NCBI GenBank assembly: GCA_018434355.1
Contig: JAHDPL010000014.1
Span: forward strand, 62,001 to 126,000
Length of the DNA stretch: 64,000 bases
Direction of reading: 5' to 3'
Origin: Sporomusaceae bacterium
Lineage (GTDB): Bacteria > Bacillota > Negativicutes > UBA1444
Below the pieces are notes generated by a model. The model worked only from the letters and a program-made list of their open reading frames with translations. It was not told the DNA's origin and made no database searches. A program made the position numbers and the translations under genes. Shown piece by piece: positions 28,939-36,741 of the stretch (positions are counted from its first letter, which is position 1; every line of letters starts with the position of its first letter).

Positions 28939-29016
28939 AAACTAAAGGCATAATGGAAACCATCGACGGTAATTGAGCCGCTAATGACGATTGCCGGATT
29001 GTTTTGTTATGCATAT

Positions 29017-29138
29017 GCAAGAAAGAAACAAATTCTTTTCCCGCAAATAGCATATGTAGATCAGGCCTTCTGATCGGGCTTGGTTTGACTCTATTGTTAT
29101 GGGCTGCAAGAATTGACTTTCTTTCAGCCCATTTTTTT
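29017..29138 (+). promoter_or_regulatory. Transcription attenuator of the ABC-F gene
   Basis: Segment 2 (29017-29037, GCAAGAAAGAA then AATTCTT) can pair either with the leader-peptide codons (segment 1) or with segment 3 inside the terminator (AAGAATT 29108-29114 and TTTCTTTC 29118-29125). The terminator is ATGGGCTG (29099-29106) with CAGCCCAT (29125-29132), an upper stem AAGAA/TTCTT and a T run to 29138, ending just before the ABC-F ribosome site. A ribosome held on the leader would free segment 2 to disrupt the terminator. The remaining leader (28940-29010) has its own hairpin, GCATAA...TTATGC. Confidence 0.75.
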
Positions 29139-29155
29139 GTGCAGGAGGAATCATC

Positions 29156-30634
29156 ATGTCACTGATCAACGTAACAAATCTTACTTTTTCCTATGAAGGC
29201 AGCTACGACAATATCTTTGAAAATGTAAGTTTTCAGATTGACACCGACTGGAAGCTCGGCTTTACCGGCCGTAACGGTCGCGGCAAGACCACCTTTCTCC
29301 ATTTGCTGCTTGGAAAATATGAATACCGCGGTGCAATTTTTGCAAATGTGTCCTTCGAGTATTTTCCATTTACGGTACCGAACGCAGATGACAACACACT
29401 CGCTGTCATCAAAAATATTCATCCTGGTTGTCTGCAGTGGCAGCTTGTGCGTGAACTTTCACTGCTGCAAGTTGGCGAAGACGCTTTATACCGCCCATTT
29501 TCCACCCTCTCTTCCGGCGAACAGACGAAAGTACTGCTGGCGGCCCTTTTCCTGAAAGAAAACCGGTTTCTGCTGATTGACGAGCCGACGAATCATCTTG
29601 ACCTGAGCGCTCGTTACACCGTCAGCAACTATCTAAGCACCAAACGAGGCTATATCCTAGTATCCCATGATCGAAGCTTCCTGGACAACTGCATCGATCA
29701 TATCCTGGCGATCAACAAGACCAATATCGAAATTCAGAGAGGCAATTTCTCATCTTGGTGGGCAAACAAAAAAATTCAGGACGAATTTGAGCTCGCCGAA
29801 AACGAAAAACTGCGCAAAGACATTGCCCGCTTAACCGCTGCCGCCAAACGGACGGCAGACTGGTCGGACAAAGTGGAGAAAACAAAACGGGGCGTAAAAA
29901 ATTCCGGAATCAAACCAGACACAGGATTTCTGGGACATAAAGCCGCCAAAATGATGCAGCGTTCCAAATCGTTAGAACAAAGACGGCAATCAGCTATCGA
30001 CAGCAAATCTAGATTGCTAAAAAACATCGAAAGCAATGACGGATTGAAAATGTCGCCTGCTCAGCACCATGCCAAGCAGTTGCTCGAACTGAGAGACCTG
30101 TCGCTCTTCTATGGGGAAAAAAGGATCTGTGATAATGTCAGTTTCACAATTGCACAAGGCGATAGGATCGCGCTATGCGGCAAGAACGGATCGGGAAAGT
30201 CCAGCCTGATCAAGCTGATTTGCGGCGAGCCGATTGCCTATACCGGTGCATTTCACAAAGCCAGTCAGCTCAAAATATCTTATGTGTCCCAGGATCCCTC
30301 TGGCCTACACGGTAGTTTGTCCGACTTTGCCGCCGCAGCCGCGATCGACGAAACGCTCTTCAAAACTTGCCTGCGTCAGCTCGATTTCGCGCGGATTCAG
30401 TTTGAAAAAGATATGGCGGACTTCAGCGCTGGTCAGAAGAAAAAAGTCCTGCTCGCTAAAAGCCTCTGCGAAAAAGCTCATCTATTTGTTTGGGACGAAC
30501 CGCTGAACTACATTGATGTGATCTCTCGAATGCAAATTGAAGAACTGCTGCTCAATTATTCGCCGACGATGTTGTTTGTCGAGCATGACCGTGAATTTTG
30601 CCAAAACATCGCAACCAAGCTGATTGAACTTTGA
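29156..30634 (+). CDS. Lsa-family ABC-F ribosomal protection protein
   Basis: A 492-residue soluble protein with two ABC domains and no membrane part. Walker A GRNGRGKTT and GKNGSGKSS, signature-type LSSGEQTK and FSAGQKKK, and Walker B LLIDEPTNHLDL and FVWDEPLNYIDV are present. The linker between domains is Lys/Arg-rich (about 200-290, DTGFLGHKAAKMMQRSK). These features match Lsa/Vga-like ABC-F proteins, which bind the ribosomal E site and displace lincosamides, pleuromutilins and streptogramin A. AGGAGG precedes ATG 29156. The upstream attenuator fits antibiotic-induced expression. The actual drug range is not predictable. Confidence 0.92.
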   Translation: MSLINVTNLTFSYEGSYDNIFENVSFQIDTDWKLGFTGRNGRGKTTFLHLLLGKYEYRGAIFANVSFEYFPFTVPNADDNTLAVIKNIHPGCLQWQLVRELSLLQVGEDALYRPFSTLSSGEQTKVLLAALFLKENRFLLIDEPTNHLDLSARYTVSNYLSTKRGYILVSHDRSFLDNCIDHILAINKTNIEIQRGNFSSWWANKKIQDEFELAENEKLRKDIARLTAAAKRTADWSDKVEKTKRGVKNSGIKPDTGFLGHKAAKMMQRSKSLEQRRQSAIDSKSRLLKNIESNDGLKMSPAQHHAKQLLELRDLSLFYGEKRICDNVSFTIAQGDRIALCGKNGSGKSSLIKLICGEPIAYTGAFHKASQLKISYVSQDPSGLHGSLSDFAAAAAIDETLFKTCLRQLDFARIQFEKDMADFSAGQKKKVLLAKSLCEKAHLFVWDEPLNYIDVISRMQIEELLLNYSPTMLFVEHDREFCQNIATKLIEL

Positions 30635-30649
30635 TTTAACGCGCAAAAA

Positions 30650-30679
30650 GCAAAGGATCACGGCCTCGTGATCCTTTGC
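30650..30679. terminator. Bidirectional terminator between ABC-F and lysA
   Basis: Perfect 13-bp arms GCAAAGGATCACG (30650-30662) and CGTGATCCTTTGC (30667-30679). On the minus strand it is followed by TTTTT, so it mainly suits lysA, and it probably also stops the ABC-F transcript. Confidence 0.88.
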
Positions 30680-30708
30680 TTACAAATCCTATTCTCGCTT
30701 TTTGCCAG

Positions 30709-31950
30709 CTAAATGTTTAAGGTCGCCAGATAATCGTCGATGGTCTCGGCGCGGCGGATCATCTCCACCTTGCCGTCAGGCTTCAACAGTAATTCGGCTG
30801 AACGCAACTTGCCGTTATAGTTGAATCCCATCGCAAATCCATGCGCCCCTGCATCATGGATCACGATGATATCGCCGATATCAATCGCCGGCAACGCCCG
30901 GTCAATCGCGAACTTGTCGTTGTTTTCGCACAGCGAGCCTGTCACGTCGTAGACATGGTCGCATGGCAGATGCTCCTTGCCGACCACCGAGATGTGGTGA
31001 TAGGAACCATACAGCGCCGGACGCATCAGGTTGGCCATGCAGGCGTCAAGACCCACGTAGTTTTTGTAAATGGCTTTCTTGTGAAGCACCGTCGAAACCA
31101 GATACCCGTAAGGACCGGTAATCATGCGACCGCATTCCATCGCGATACGCAGTGGATGTAGCCCATTGGCGACGATTTTCTCCTCGTACGCCTGCTTGAT
31201 TCCTTGCCCGACGCGAGCCAGGTCGACCGGCTGTTGTTCCGGTTTGTAGGGTATGCCGATGCCGCCGCCCAGATTGACAAATTCGAAGGAGATCCCCAAC
31301 TCTTGGCTAAGTTCGATGATCAGGTCAAACATCATGTTCGCGGTACCGACAAAGCTGTCGCTATTGAGTTCGTTCGAAATCACCATCGTGTGAATGCCAA
31401 AGCGCTTGACGCCTTTATCCCGCATGATGCGGTAAGCAGAGTGTATTTGCTGCCGCGTCAGTCCGTATTTTGCGTCTTCAGGGAAACCGATGATCGTATT
31501 GCCGCTTGCCATCAAGGGCCCCGGGTTGTAGCGGAAGGAAATAACTTCCGGAATCCCGGCCTGTTTTTCCAAAAAATCAATATGACTGATATCATCAAGG
31601 TTGATGATCGCGCCGAGTTGCCGTGCTTTTATAAAATCTTCCGCCGGAGTATCATTCGATGAAAACATAATCTCTTCACCGACGATACCGCTCCGCTCAG
31701 CCAGAATCAATTCGGCCAGCGAGCTGCAATCCGCGCCGACGCCTTCTTCTTTCAGCACTTTGAGCAGGGTTGGATTTGGCGTCGCTTTAACGGCAAAATA
31801 CTCTTTAAAGGCTGGCGCCCAGGAAAATGCTGAGATGAGATTACGAACGTTTTGCCGGATTGCCGCTTCATCATAAATATGGAATGGGGTGGGAAACTTT
31901 TTAATGACCTCGCGCAGCTGCGCTTCGGACAATGGAATTTTTTTCTCCAC
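30709..31950 (-). CDS. lysA: Diaminopimelate decarboxylase
   Basis: A 413-residue fold-type III PLP enzyme that makes L-lysine from meso-diaminopimelate. PLP Lys is K55 in EYFAVKATPNP. NLGGGIGIPY binds the cofactor phosphate, CENNDKFA carries the catalytic Cys of the second subunit, and HDAGAHGFAMGFNYNG is the C-terminal signature. GTG 31950 follows AGGAGG by 9 nt. The other family members of this fold (ornithine/arginine or carboxynorspermidine decarboxylases) fit less well by motif. It has its own promoter (31988-32016); the 80-nt gap is too short for a lysine riboswitch. Confidence 0.92.
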   Translation of the reverse strand: MEKKIPLSEAQLREVIKKFPTPFHIYDEAAIRQNVRNLISAFSWAPAFKEYFAVKATPNPTLLKVLKEEGVGADCSSLAELILAERSGIVGEEIMFSSNDTPAEDFIKARQLGAIINLDDISHIDFLEKQAGIPEVISFRYNPGPLMASGNTIIGFPEDAKYGLTRQQIHSAYRIMRDKGVKRFGIHTMVISNELNSDSFVGTANMMFDLIIELSQELGISFEFVNLGGGIGIPYKPEQQPVDLARVGQGIKQAYEEKIVANGLHPLRIAMECGRMITGPYGYLVSTVLHKKAIYKNYVGLDACMANLMRPALYGSYHHISVVGKEHLPCDHVYDVTGSLCENNDKFAIDRALPAIDIGDIIVIHDAGAHGFAMGFNYNGKLRSAELLLKPDGKVEMIRRAETIDDYLATLNI

Positions 31951-31987
31951 AAATCGTTGCCTCCTATTTCCTTTCAGGTAAAAATAA

Positions 31988-32016
31988 TGGTAACCCAGTC
32001 AAACTATGATGTCAAT
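31988..32016 (-). promoter_or_regulatory. Candidate lysA promoter
   Basis: Minus strand: consensus -35 TTGACA (32016-32011), 17-nt spacer, weaker -10 TACCAT (31993-31988), about 40 nt before the lysA start. Confidence 0.6.
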
Positions 32017-32029
32017 AAAAAACCTCGCT

Positions 32030-33436
32030 TCAAATATGCAATTTCTCATGGTTGTTCATCGAGTAGCCGCCCCGCTCGACATCATAAACATCCAGGAGCT
32101 TCTCTTTGATTTCAACCGGGTTCAGTTTTTTCACCGCTCCGTAGGCTTCGTTTAGCGAAAGTTTTTCGCTACGCCCCGAAAGAACCCATAAAGTTTTATA
32201 ACCTCTGGGGACGGTTTGCAGCTGCTCCTCTCCCTTGCCGTCAGTGAAGTAAATCAGCAAATCGATTCTTTGGGCGTTGGCATACTCGAACACCGGAGAA
32301 AACCTTGTTCCTCCGCGCATATGCATTCTCTCCCTGACATCACTGGCCGATTTCACCTTATATGCTCGCTGGATTTTGTTGTCGCATTCGACAATCTCCA
32401 CCTCATGGCGATAGTTCTTTACAATATTGAACACTTCCTGTATGGCCAGCAAAAACTCTTCGTCGGAAATACTGCCGCTGATATCGAGCGCGACCACCAC
32501 CTTAGCTTTGTGACTGCGCAATTCGCCGCGAATGTCCAGTCTGTCGGGTTGCCGTCGGTTTCGGCGGGTGATGGTTTTCTTTGGCTGACTGGCGACCGAC
32601 CCCATCAAGCGTTGCAGATACAGGTTCCATGGCAACGCGGGCTTGCTGTTGCGCAGCGCTGCAATCAAACTTTCCAGATAGTAAGGGACGCTGCCTTTTT
32701 GGGCGGCGTCAATCATTTTTTCGGTAAATTCGCGTTGCGTCCGTTCGTCGGTCTCACTGGATTCCTGCCAGATTTCATGTGTGGTAGCCGGGTCGAACTC
32801 TGTACTGGCAGCGTCATTTTCAGAATCATCCTGCTCAGCCGACTCTGCCGTTTCTTCCAGCAGATCCAGGGCTGCCTGAATTCGCTCCGCATAGTATTCA
32901 AACGATTCAAAGGGATGCAATTGCAACGAGTGATTGAGGTTTACCCATTCCAGTGTGGTCGCGTACGGCGGCAAATAATCCAGATAGGCGTTGACCACGA
33001 CATCCATCGCCATGTTCAGGGCGAGCGGACTATACCTGGAACGGAGTTCAGCAGCCCGCAGCAAGTGCAACGAACAGATATGGAGAATTTCGTGTTTGAT
33101 CGTAGTGGCCATCTGTTGCTGCGTCAACGTCAAGAAAATGACCGGATTGAAGTATAAAATGTATTTTGCCTGTTTGAAGTGCGTCGCCGTGGGACTGCTG
33201 ATGTCAAAGCGGATTTCACGCTGCATTTGGAACAAAAAATATCCATAGAAGTTATCATTATCCTCAAGAAGTATCGTGTTAACGTGATCGATAAGCTGGA
33301 AAAACTCAGCCGCAAACGCCTGCGGGATTTGCAACCTGGCGCCGCTTGCTTGCCGTTTGTCCCGCAAAAAAGCATCGATGATGCGATAGGCTTCGTTGTA
33401 TAGGCGTTGCGTACGTTGCTCGAAAGAAGTATCCAT
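32030..33436 (-). CDS. Metallopeptidase-like/VWA protein (DUF2201 type)
   Basis: A 468-residue cytosolic protein with two parts. The N-terminal domain (about 1-190) carries HEILH at residues 115-119, a zinc-protease HExxH, followed by CSLHLL. A Glu/Asp/Ser-rich acidic linker (about 195-235) leads to a VWA-like domain (about 310-440) with the metal-binding DISGS at 318-322 and a later GGT (MRGGTRFSP). This is the layout of the DUF2201 putative metallopeptidase-VWA family, which usually accompanies MoxR ATPases, as here. The MoxR stop is 5 nt upstream of ATG 33436. It probably acts as the adaptor or effector of the ATPase; peptidase activity is inferred from one motif only. Confidence 0.85.
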   Translation of the reverse strand: MDTSFEQRTQRLYNEAYRIIDAFLRDKRQASGARLQIPQAFAAEFFQLIDHVNTILLEDNDNFYGYFLFQMQREIRFDISSPTATHFKQAKYILYFNPVIFLTLTQQQMATTIKHEILHICSLHLLRAAELRSRYSPLALNMAMDVVVNAYLDYLPPYATTLEWVNLNHSLQLHPFESFEYYAERIQAALDLLEETAESAEQDDSENDAASTEFDPATTHEIWQESSETDERTQREFTEKMIDAAQKGSVPYYLESLIAALRNSKPALPWNLYLQRLMGSVASQPKKTITRRNRRQPDRLDIRGELRSHKAKVVVALDISGSISDEEFLLAIQEVFNIVKNYRHEVEIVECDNKIQRAYKVKSASDVRERMHMRGGTRFSPVFEYANAQRIDLLIYFTDGKGEEQLQTVPRGYKTLWVLSGRSEKLSLNEAYGAVKKLNPVEIKEKLLDVYDVERGGYSMNNHEKLHI

Positions 33437-33441
33437 CGTTA

Positions 33442-34569
33442 TTAGCGGGTCGCGCCGTATGAAGCGAAACAGGCTTCGACAAAGGCGTCATTATAGATGG
33501 CACGATCATAAATGACGGGATAACTGCTTTTGATGTCCTTCATGATGCCAACCCGCAGGTCAACCGGGTACAGCTGCAAAAAGTCGATCAGCCGATCCAG
33601 TTTTGCGTTTGTATCGTCCTGACCCTGCTGAAACTGGTCGGACAGGATTTTCAAGATGTTCTTGGCCGCCAGATATAGCCGGGTATGACTTTCCTGCCGC
33701 ACTTTTTCGGCCAGCGACACCGGCAGTGAATCCCCGGCAAATACCTCGGCAAAATGAATCAGCGCCCGTTGCTCGGTTTCGACAAAGTTGGCAAATTCTT
33801 CAGCTATCAGCCTGCCGACATTGCCACGCACTACATTGAGAAAGACCGACTTCGGCACAACGTCCTTCCGTTGCCGATAAACTTTGTAAAGGCTGGAAAT
33901 ACGTTCGTAACTGCGCGGTGTTGCCCGCACATCCTCCTCGTTGATTTTCAACAGATATTCGGGAAATGTCGAAATAAACTCGATCACCTTCGGCTCCAGC
34001 CCAACCTCGACCGCCCAGTCCAACCACTGCAGATAATCCGGCTCCATATACAGCCAGACAAACCGATTTTCCTGCGCGACATCCATATCGACCACCTGAT
34101 AGTCAAAATCCGAGCCATATTTGCTCGACGGATTCATCGCCGCAACAATCTTGACTCCCGCCGGCAACGTATAACCATTGATTTCCCGGTTCAGTATCAG
34201 GTTCATCAGTTCCTGCTGCACGGTATGTTCGCAGCGGTTGATTTCGTCAATAAACAACAACACGGTCCGGCCTCGGGCGATCTCAGCATCAATTTCCCGC
34301 AGTTTATGGTGCACGGCATAGACCGTGGCCTTTTTTTCAACTTTTTCGCCTTTGCGGTTCAGCCTCGTATACGGTTCTATCGTTGGCAAACCACCGATTT
34401 CGCCTTCTTTCAGCAGATTTCCGTCAATCACGATCAGGCTCCAGTCGTTAGTATCGGCCAGTTCTTTTGCCAGAGCCGTCTTGCCGATTCCAGTCTCGCC
34501 GACGATTAACGGGACTTCACCGGTTGCCAAAACCAAATCGACGCTTTTGAGTGTATCGGAGTAATTCAT
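33442..34569 (-). CDS. MoxR-family AAA+ ATPase
   Basis: A 375-residue AAA+ protein: Walker A GETGIGKT (24-31), Walker B LLFIDE (104-109), sensor-1 region VAAMNPSSKYG and a helical lid. MoxR ATPases work as chaperone-like remodelers together with VWA-domain partners. ATG 34569 follows GGGAGA; the upstream repeat protein stops 12 nt before. It is the middle gene of the operon 35391 to 32030. The target is unknown. Confidence 0.9.
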   Translation of the reverse strand: MNYSDTLKSVDLVLATGEVPLIVGETGIGKTALAKELADTNDWSLIVIDGNLLKEGEIGGLPTIEPYTRLNRKGEKVEKKATVYAVHHKLREIDAEIARGRTVLLFIDEINRCEHTVQQELMNLILNREINGYTLPAGVKIVAAMNPSSKYGSDFDYQVVDMDVAQENRFVWLYMEPDYLQWLDWAVEVGLEPKVIEFISTFPEYLLKINEEDVRATPRSYERISSLYKVYRQRKDVVPKSVFLNVVRGNVGRLIAEEFANFVETEQRALIHFAEVFAGDSLPVSLAEKVRQESHTRLYLAAKNILKILSDQFQQGQDDTNAKLDRLIDFLQLYPVDLRVGIMKDIKSSYPVIYDRAIYNDAFVEACFASYGATR

Positions 34570-34581
34570 TGTATCTCCCGC

Positions 34582-35391
34582 CTATTTCATTTTTAGTTTT
34601 TCATCAATCGCGATCCGCTTCGCCTGCCTACTGCCATAGCGGTATAGGAACATGAGCTTGTCCATGGGAAACTGTTCGCTATGTTTATCAATACAGTTGC
34701 AGTTCAAAAAATCCCGGATGTATTTTTCCGGCGTTGCCTCGTCCGCCAGGACCTGTTGCAATACTTTCTCCAACTCCGCCTGCGTTACCTCCGGTTGATG
34801 AACCACATAATTCAGCACAAGGATGTTCTCTTTCAGCAGCATCAATAATTTGGCCTTGTCCAAATCGTTGACGAGCCGAATCGCCTGCTCATTCTGTCGG
34901 ATCGCAAGTTTTTCAGTCTCAGGCGACGGCGCTTTGATATAGCGCAACGCTTCGTAACTCTGCATTACGGCCGCCTGTTGGACTTTTTCGCTCGGGTTGG
35001 CGATGAACCGAATGGCATCATAATTCTTGCCAACCGCTAGCAACTGCAGTTCTTCGCTGGGTTCCGGGGCATATTTGATCGCCCAGCCCGCCTGGCTGAC
35101 CGCCAGTTTCAACAAATCATCCGGTGGATTCTTGATGTACTCCAGATTGATCCAACCATCCATAATCGCCTTTGTCATCATCTCTGGCGTTGGATCGGCG
35201 ACAAACTGGATCGCCCGGGCGTTATTCTCTATTGCAGCCAGCTGCATCTCACGACTAGGTGAATTGATGTGCTGCAACGTCAATCCATTCTTGCGGAGCG
35301 CCAACAATTTCATCTCGTCGGTCGGTTGCGCGATGTGGGCGATCGCGTGAGGATTGATGCGGATAATCTCCAGCACTTTTTCCTGTTCCAT
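34582..35391 (-). CDS. Tandem-repeat protein of the MoxR-VWA operon (DUF4116-like)
   Basis: A 269-residue protein built of about eight or nine 22-residue helical repeats with consensus near AIxxIxxPSxExQLxAVxxN; examples are AIQFVADPTPEMMTKAIMDG, AIKYAPEPSEELQLLAVGKN and AIRFIANPSEKVQQAAVMQS. A short C-terminal region (about 215-269) with CNC follows. The repeats resemble DUF4116 helical repeats and suggest a solenoid for protein or peptide recognition. It is first in the operon, ahead of the MoxR and metallopeptidase-VWA genes. No enzymatic motif is seen; substrate recognition for the ATPase pair is an inference from context. Confidence 0.75.
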   Translation of the reverse strand: MEQEKVLEIIRINPHAIAHIAQPTDEMKLLALRKNGLTLQHINSPSREMQLAAIENNARAIQFVADPTPEMMTKAIMDGWINLEYIKNPPDDLLKLAVSQAGWAIKYAPEPSEELQLLAVGKNYDAIRFIANPSEKVQQAAVMQSYEALRYIKAPSPETEKLAIRQNEQAIRLVNDLDKAKLLMLLKENILVLNYVVHQPEVTQAELEKVLQQVLADEATPEKYIRDFLNCNCIDKHSEQFPMDKLMFLYRYGSRQAKRIAIDEKLKMK

Positions 35392-35438
35392 GTTGCTACA
35401 TCCCTCTGCGTTATTTCCGATTCCGTCTAAATAAAATA

Positions 35439-35469
35439 ATTATACCACTGCTTATTGCCAATAGTTCAA
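35439..35469 (-). promoter_or_regulatory. Promoter of the repeat-MoxR-VWA operon
   Basis: Minus strand: -35-like TTGAAC (35469-35464), 19-nt spacer, extended -10 TGGTATAAT (35447-35439), about 48 nt before ATG 35391. The wide spacer is offset by the extended -10. Confidence 0.6.
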
Positions 35470-35485
35470 GCGAACTACACGCAAA

Positions 35486-35508
35486 AAGTCCCGCAGAATG
35501 CGGGACTT
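35486..35508 (-). terminator. Terminator of the GH64-like gene
   Basis: AAGTCCCGCA (35486-35495) pairs with TGCGGGACTT (35499-35508); on the minus strand TTTTT follows. Confidence 0.88.
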
Positions 35509-35578
35509 AACAGCAGATTTCCGGCGTTGAACATCCCGACTGCCGCAACTTGCCGCATTCGGGTTTATTGCAGCCACA

Positions 35579-36457
35579 TCATTTATAAGGATATACAGTA
35601 ACCGTCATGGTGTTGGAATTTTGCAGATTGGTGAATTCGGCTTGAGCATCTTTGGGGAAGATATAGAAACCATGCTTCTTATTCCTGTCGACTGACGAAT
35701 TGGATAGAAGCGCCTTGGAATATCCAACAGTCATCAAACGTGGCTCCACTGGCACGCCAAACCCGGTAATCTGGGCATATTTTTGCCACACCTCGTTATT
35801 TTTGTTTGGCGAGAAGAGTTGCGTTCCATCAGGCGGATAGGCATTATAGAATGTTCGAAGATTGGTTGGCAGGGATTCGGGAACTGAAGTCCAGACAAAA
35901 CTGGGTCCAAAAATCCTATAGATCTTTTTCGGGCCGTATTCTTTCCAAACTAACTGATTCCACGGATTTCCCGCATTTGTCAAAGCGTTTGCGACATGGT
36001 TGAAGCTTTTGAATCCATACTCAAAGTCCTTTACACAGATATTGGAATCATCTGCTTTGAATTTCAACGTGATGGGATAAGAAAAATAATCCACATAGGA
36101 CAGGTCAATGGTGAATTTATCTCCTGTTACGGTGTATTCAAAAAAGCTGAACATTACTCCTGCGTCAGCATTTGTATCGAACGGGCTCGGCTGTCCGCCT
36201 GATTCGACTGTTTTCAGATGGTCGGAAGCGACCCATATCCTGCGTCCTGCCGCAGAAGCCAGGGTATGATTGGTAAGCGTTTTTCCATCCGCCAGCACAA
36301 TGGGGGTTTGGGTACTGCCACCTGTATCGTAAATATAAATCGGGCCGCCGGAAAGATTCACTATATTGACAGCTGGATTTGCCAACGCTATGGAACAACC
36401 AAACACCAGAACCAGGCAAACAACCAGACAAATCCTGATTTTGCTTACAAAATTCAT
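35579..36457 (-). CDS. Secreted GH64/thaumatin-like (beta-1,3-glucanase-like) protein
   Basis: A 292-residue exported protein with a signal peptide (1-26, CSIALANPA). The mature domain begins with VNIVNLSGGPIYIYD and includes GRRIWVAS, FSFFEYTVTGDKFTIDLSYVDYFSYPITLKFK and a later GFGVPV segment, the pattern of GH64 beta-1,3-glucanases and their thaumatin-like fold. In the FTIDLSYVDYFSYPI stretch the Asp and Tyr of the family are visible. I could not verify both catalytic acids, so activity is open. ATG 36457 follows GGGGG by 8 nt. Monocistronic. Confidence 0.75.
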   Translation of the reverse strand: MNFVSKIRICLVVCLVLVFGCSIALANPAVNIVNLSGGPIYIYDTGGSTQTPIVLADGKTLTNHTLASAAGRRIWVASDHLKTVESGGQPSPFDTNADAGVMFSFFEYTVTGDKFTIDLSYVDYFSYPITLKFKADDSNICVKDFEYGFKSFNHVANALTNAGNPWNQLVWKEYGPKKIYRIFGPSFVWTSVPESLPTNLRTFYNAYPPDGTQLFSPNKNNEVWQKYAQITGFGVPVEPRLMTVGYSKALLSNSSVDRNKKHGFYIFPKDAQAEFTNLQNSNTMTVTVYPYK

Positions 36458-36741
36458 TCCGATACCCCCTTAATATTTGAGTTCCCTGATTTCTTGCACC
36501 TGCAAAAGCCAAGTCTATCCCTTGATTAGTTGCATTAGCGCATTTGTCATTATCAGTCCCCCTCCGCGCATCATCCTAAAACCGCCTTAGTGATTTAAGT
36601 CTCCACAATGCCTTTCGTGATTCAGCGACAAATTCCTGCATCTCAATCATGTTTTTTTATTTGCAGGAAACAGCCAGTAACAGCGAGAACTAATGGAATA
36701 TTCACATGCCAGAAAAATCATGCGGGGGAGCAAAAGCAACA
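36458..36741. other. Divergent intergenic region with one hairpin
   Basis: No gene is seen. TTCCTGCA (36633-36640) and TGCAGGAA (36662-36669) form an inverted repeat around an AT-rich loop. It separates the GH64-like gene from the export operon and should hold both promoters; I see no convincing hexamer pair. Confidence 0.4.

Noticed and set aside
22673-30650. Integrated genomic island with attachment sites
   Set aside because: No integrase was found and no second copy of the ssrA 3' end; kept only as a weak finding.
31951-32029. Lysine riboswitch upstream of lysA
   Set aside because: The gap is about 80 nt, too short for the known lysine aptamer, and shows no matching structure.
32216-33157. 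Open frame of 313 codons on the plus strand
   Set aside because: It is antisense to the metallopeptidase-VWA gene, with no ribosome site or recognisable domain.
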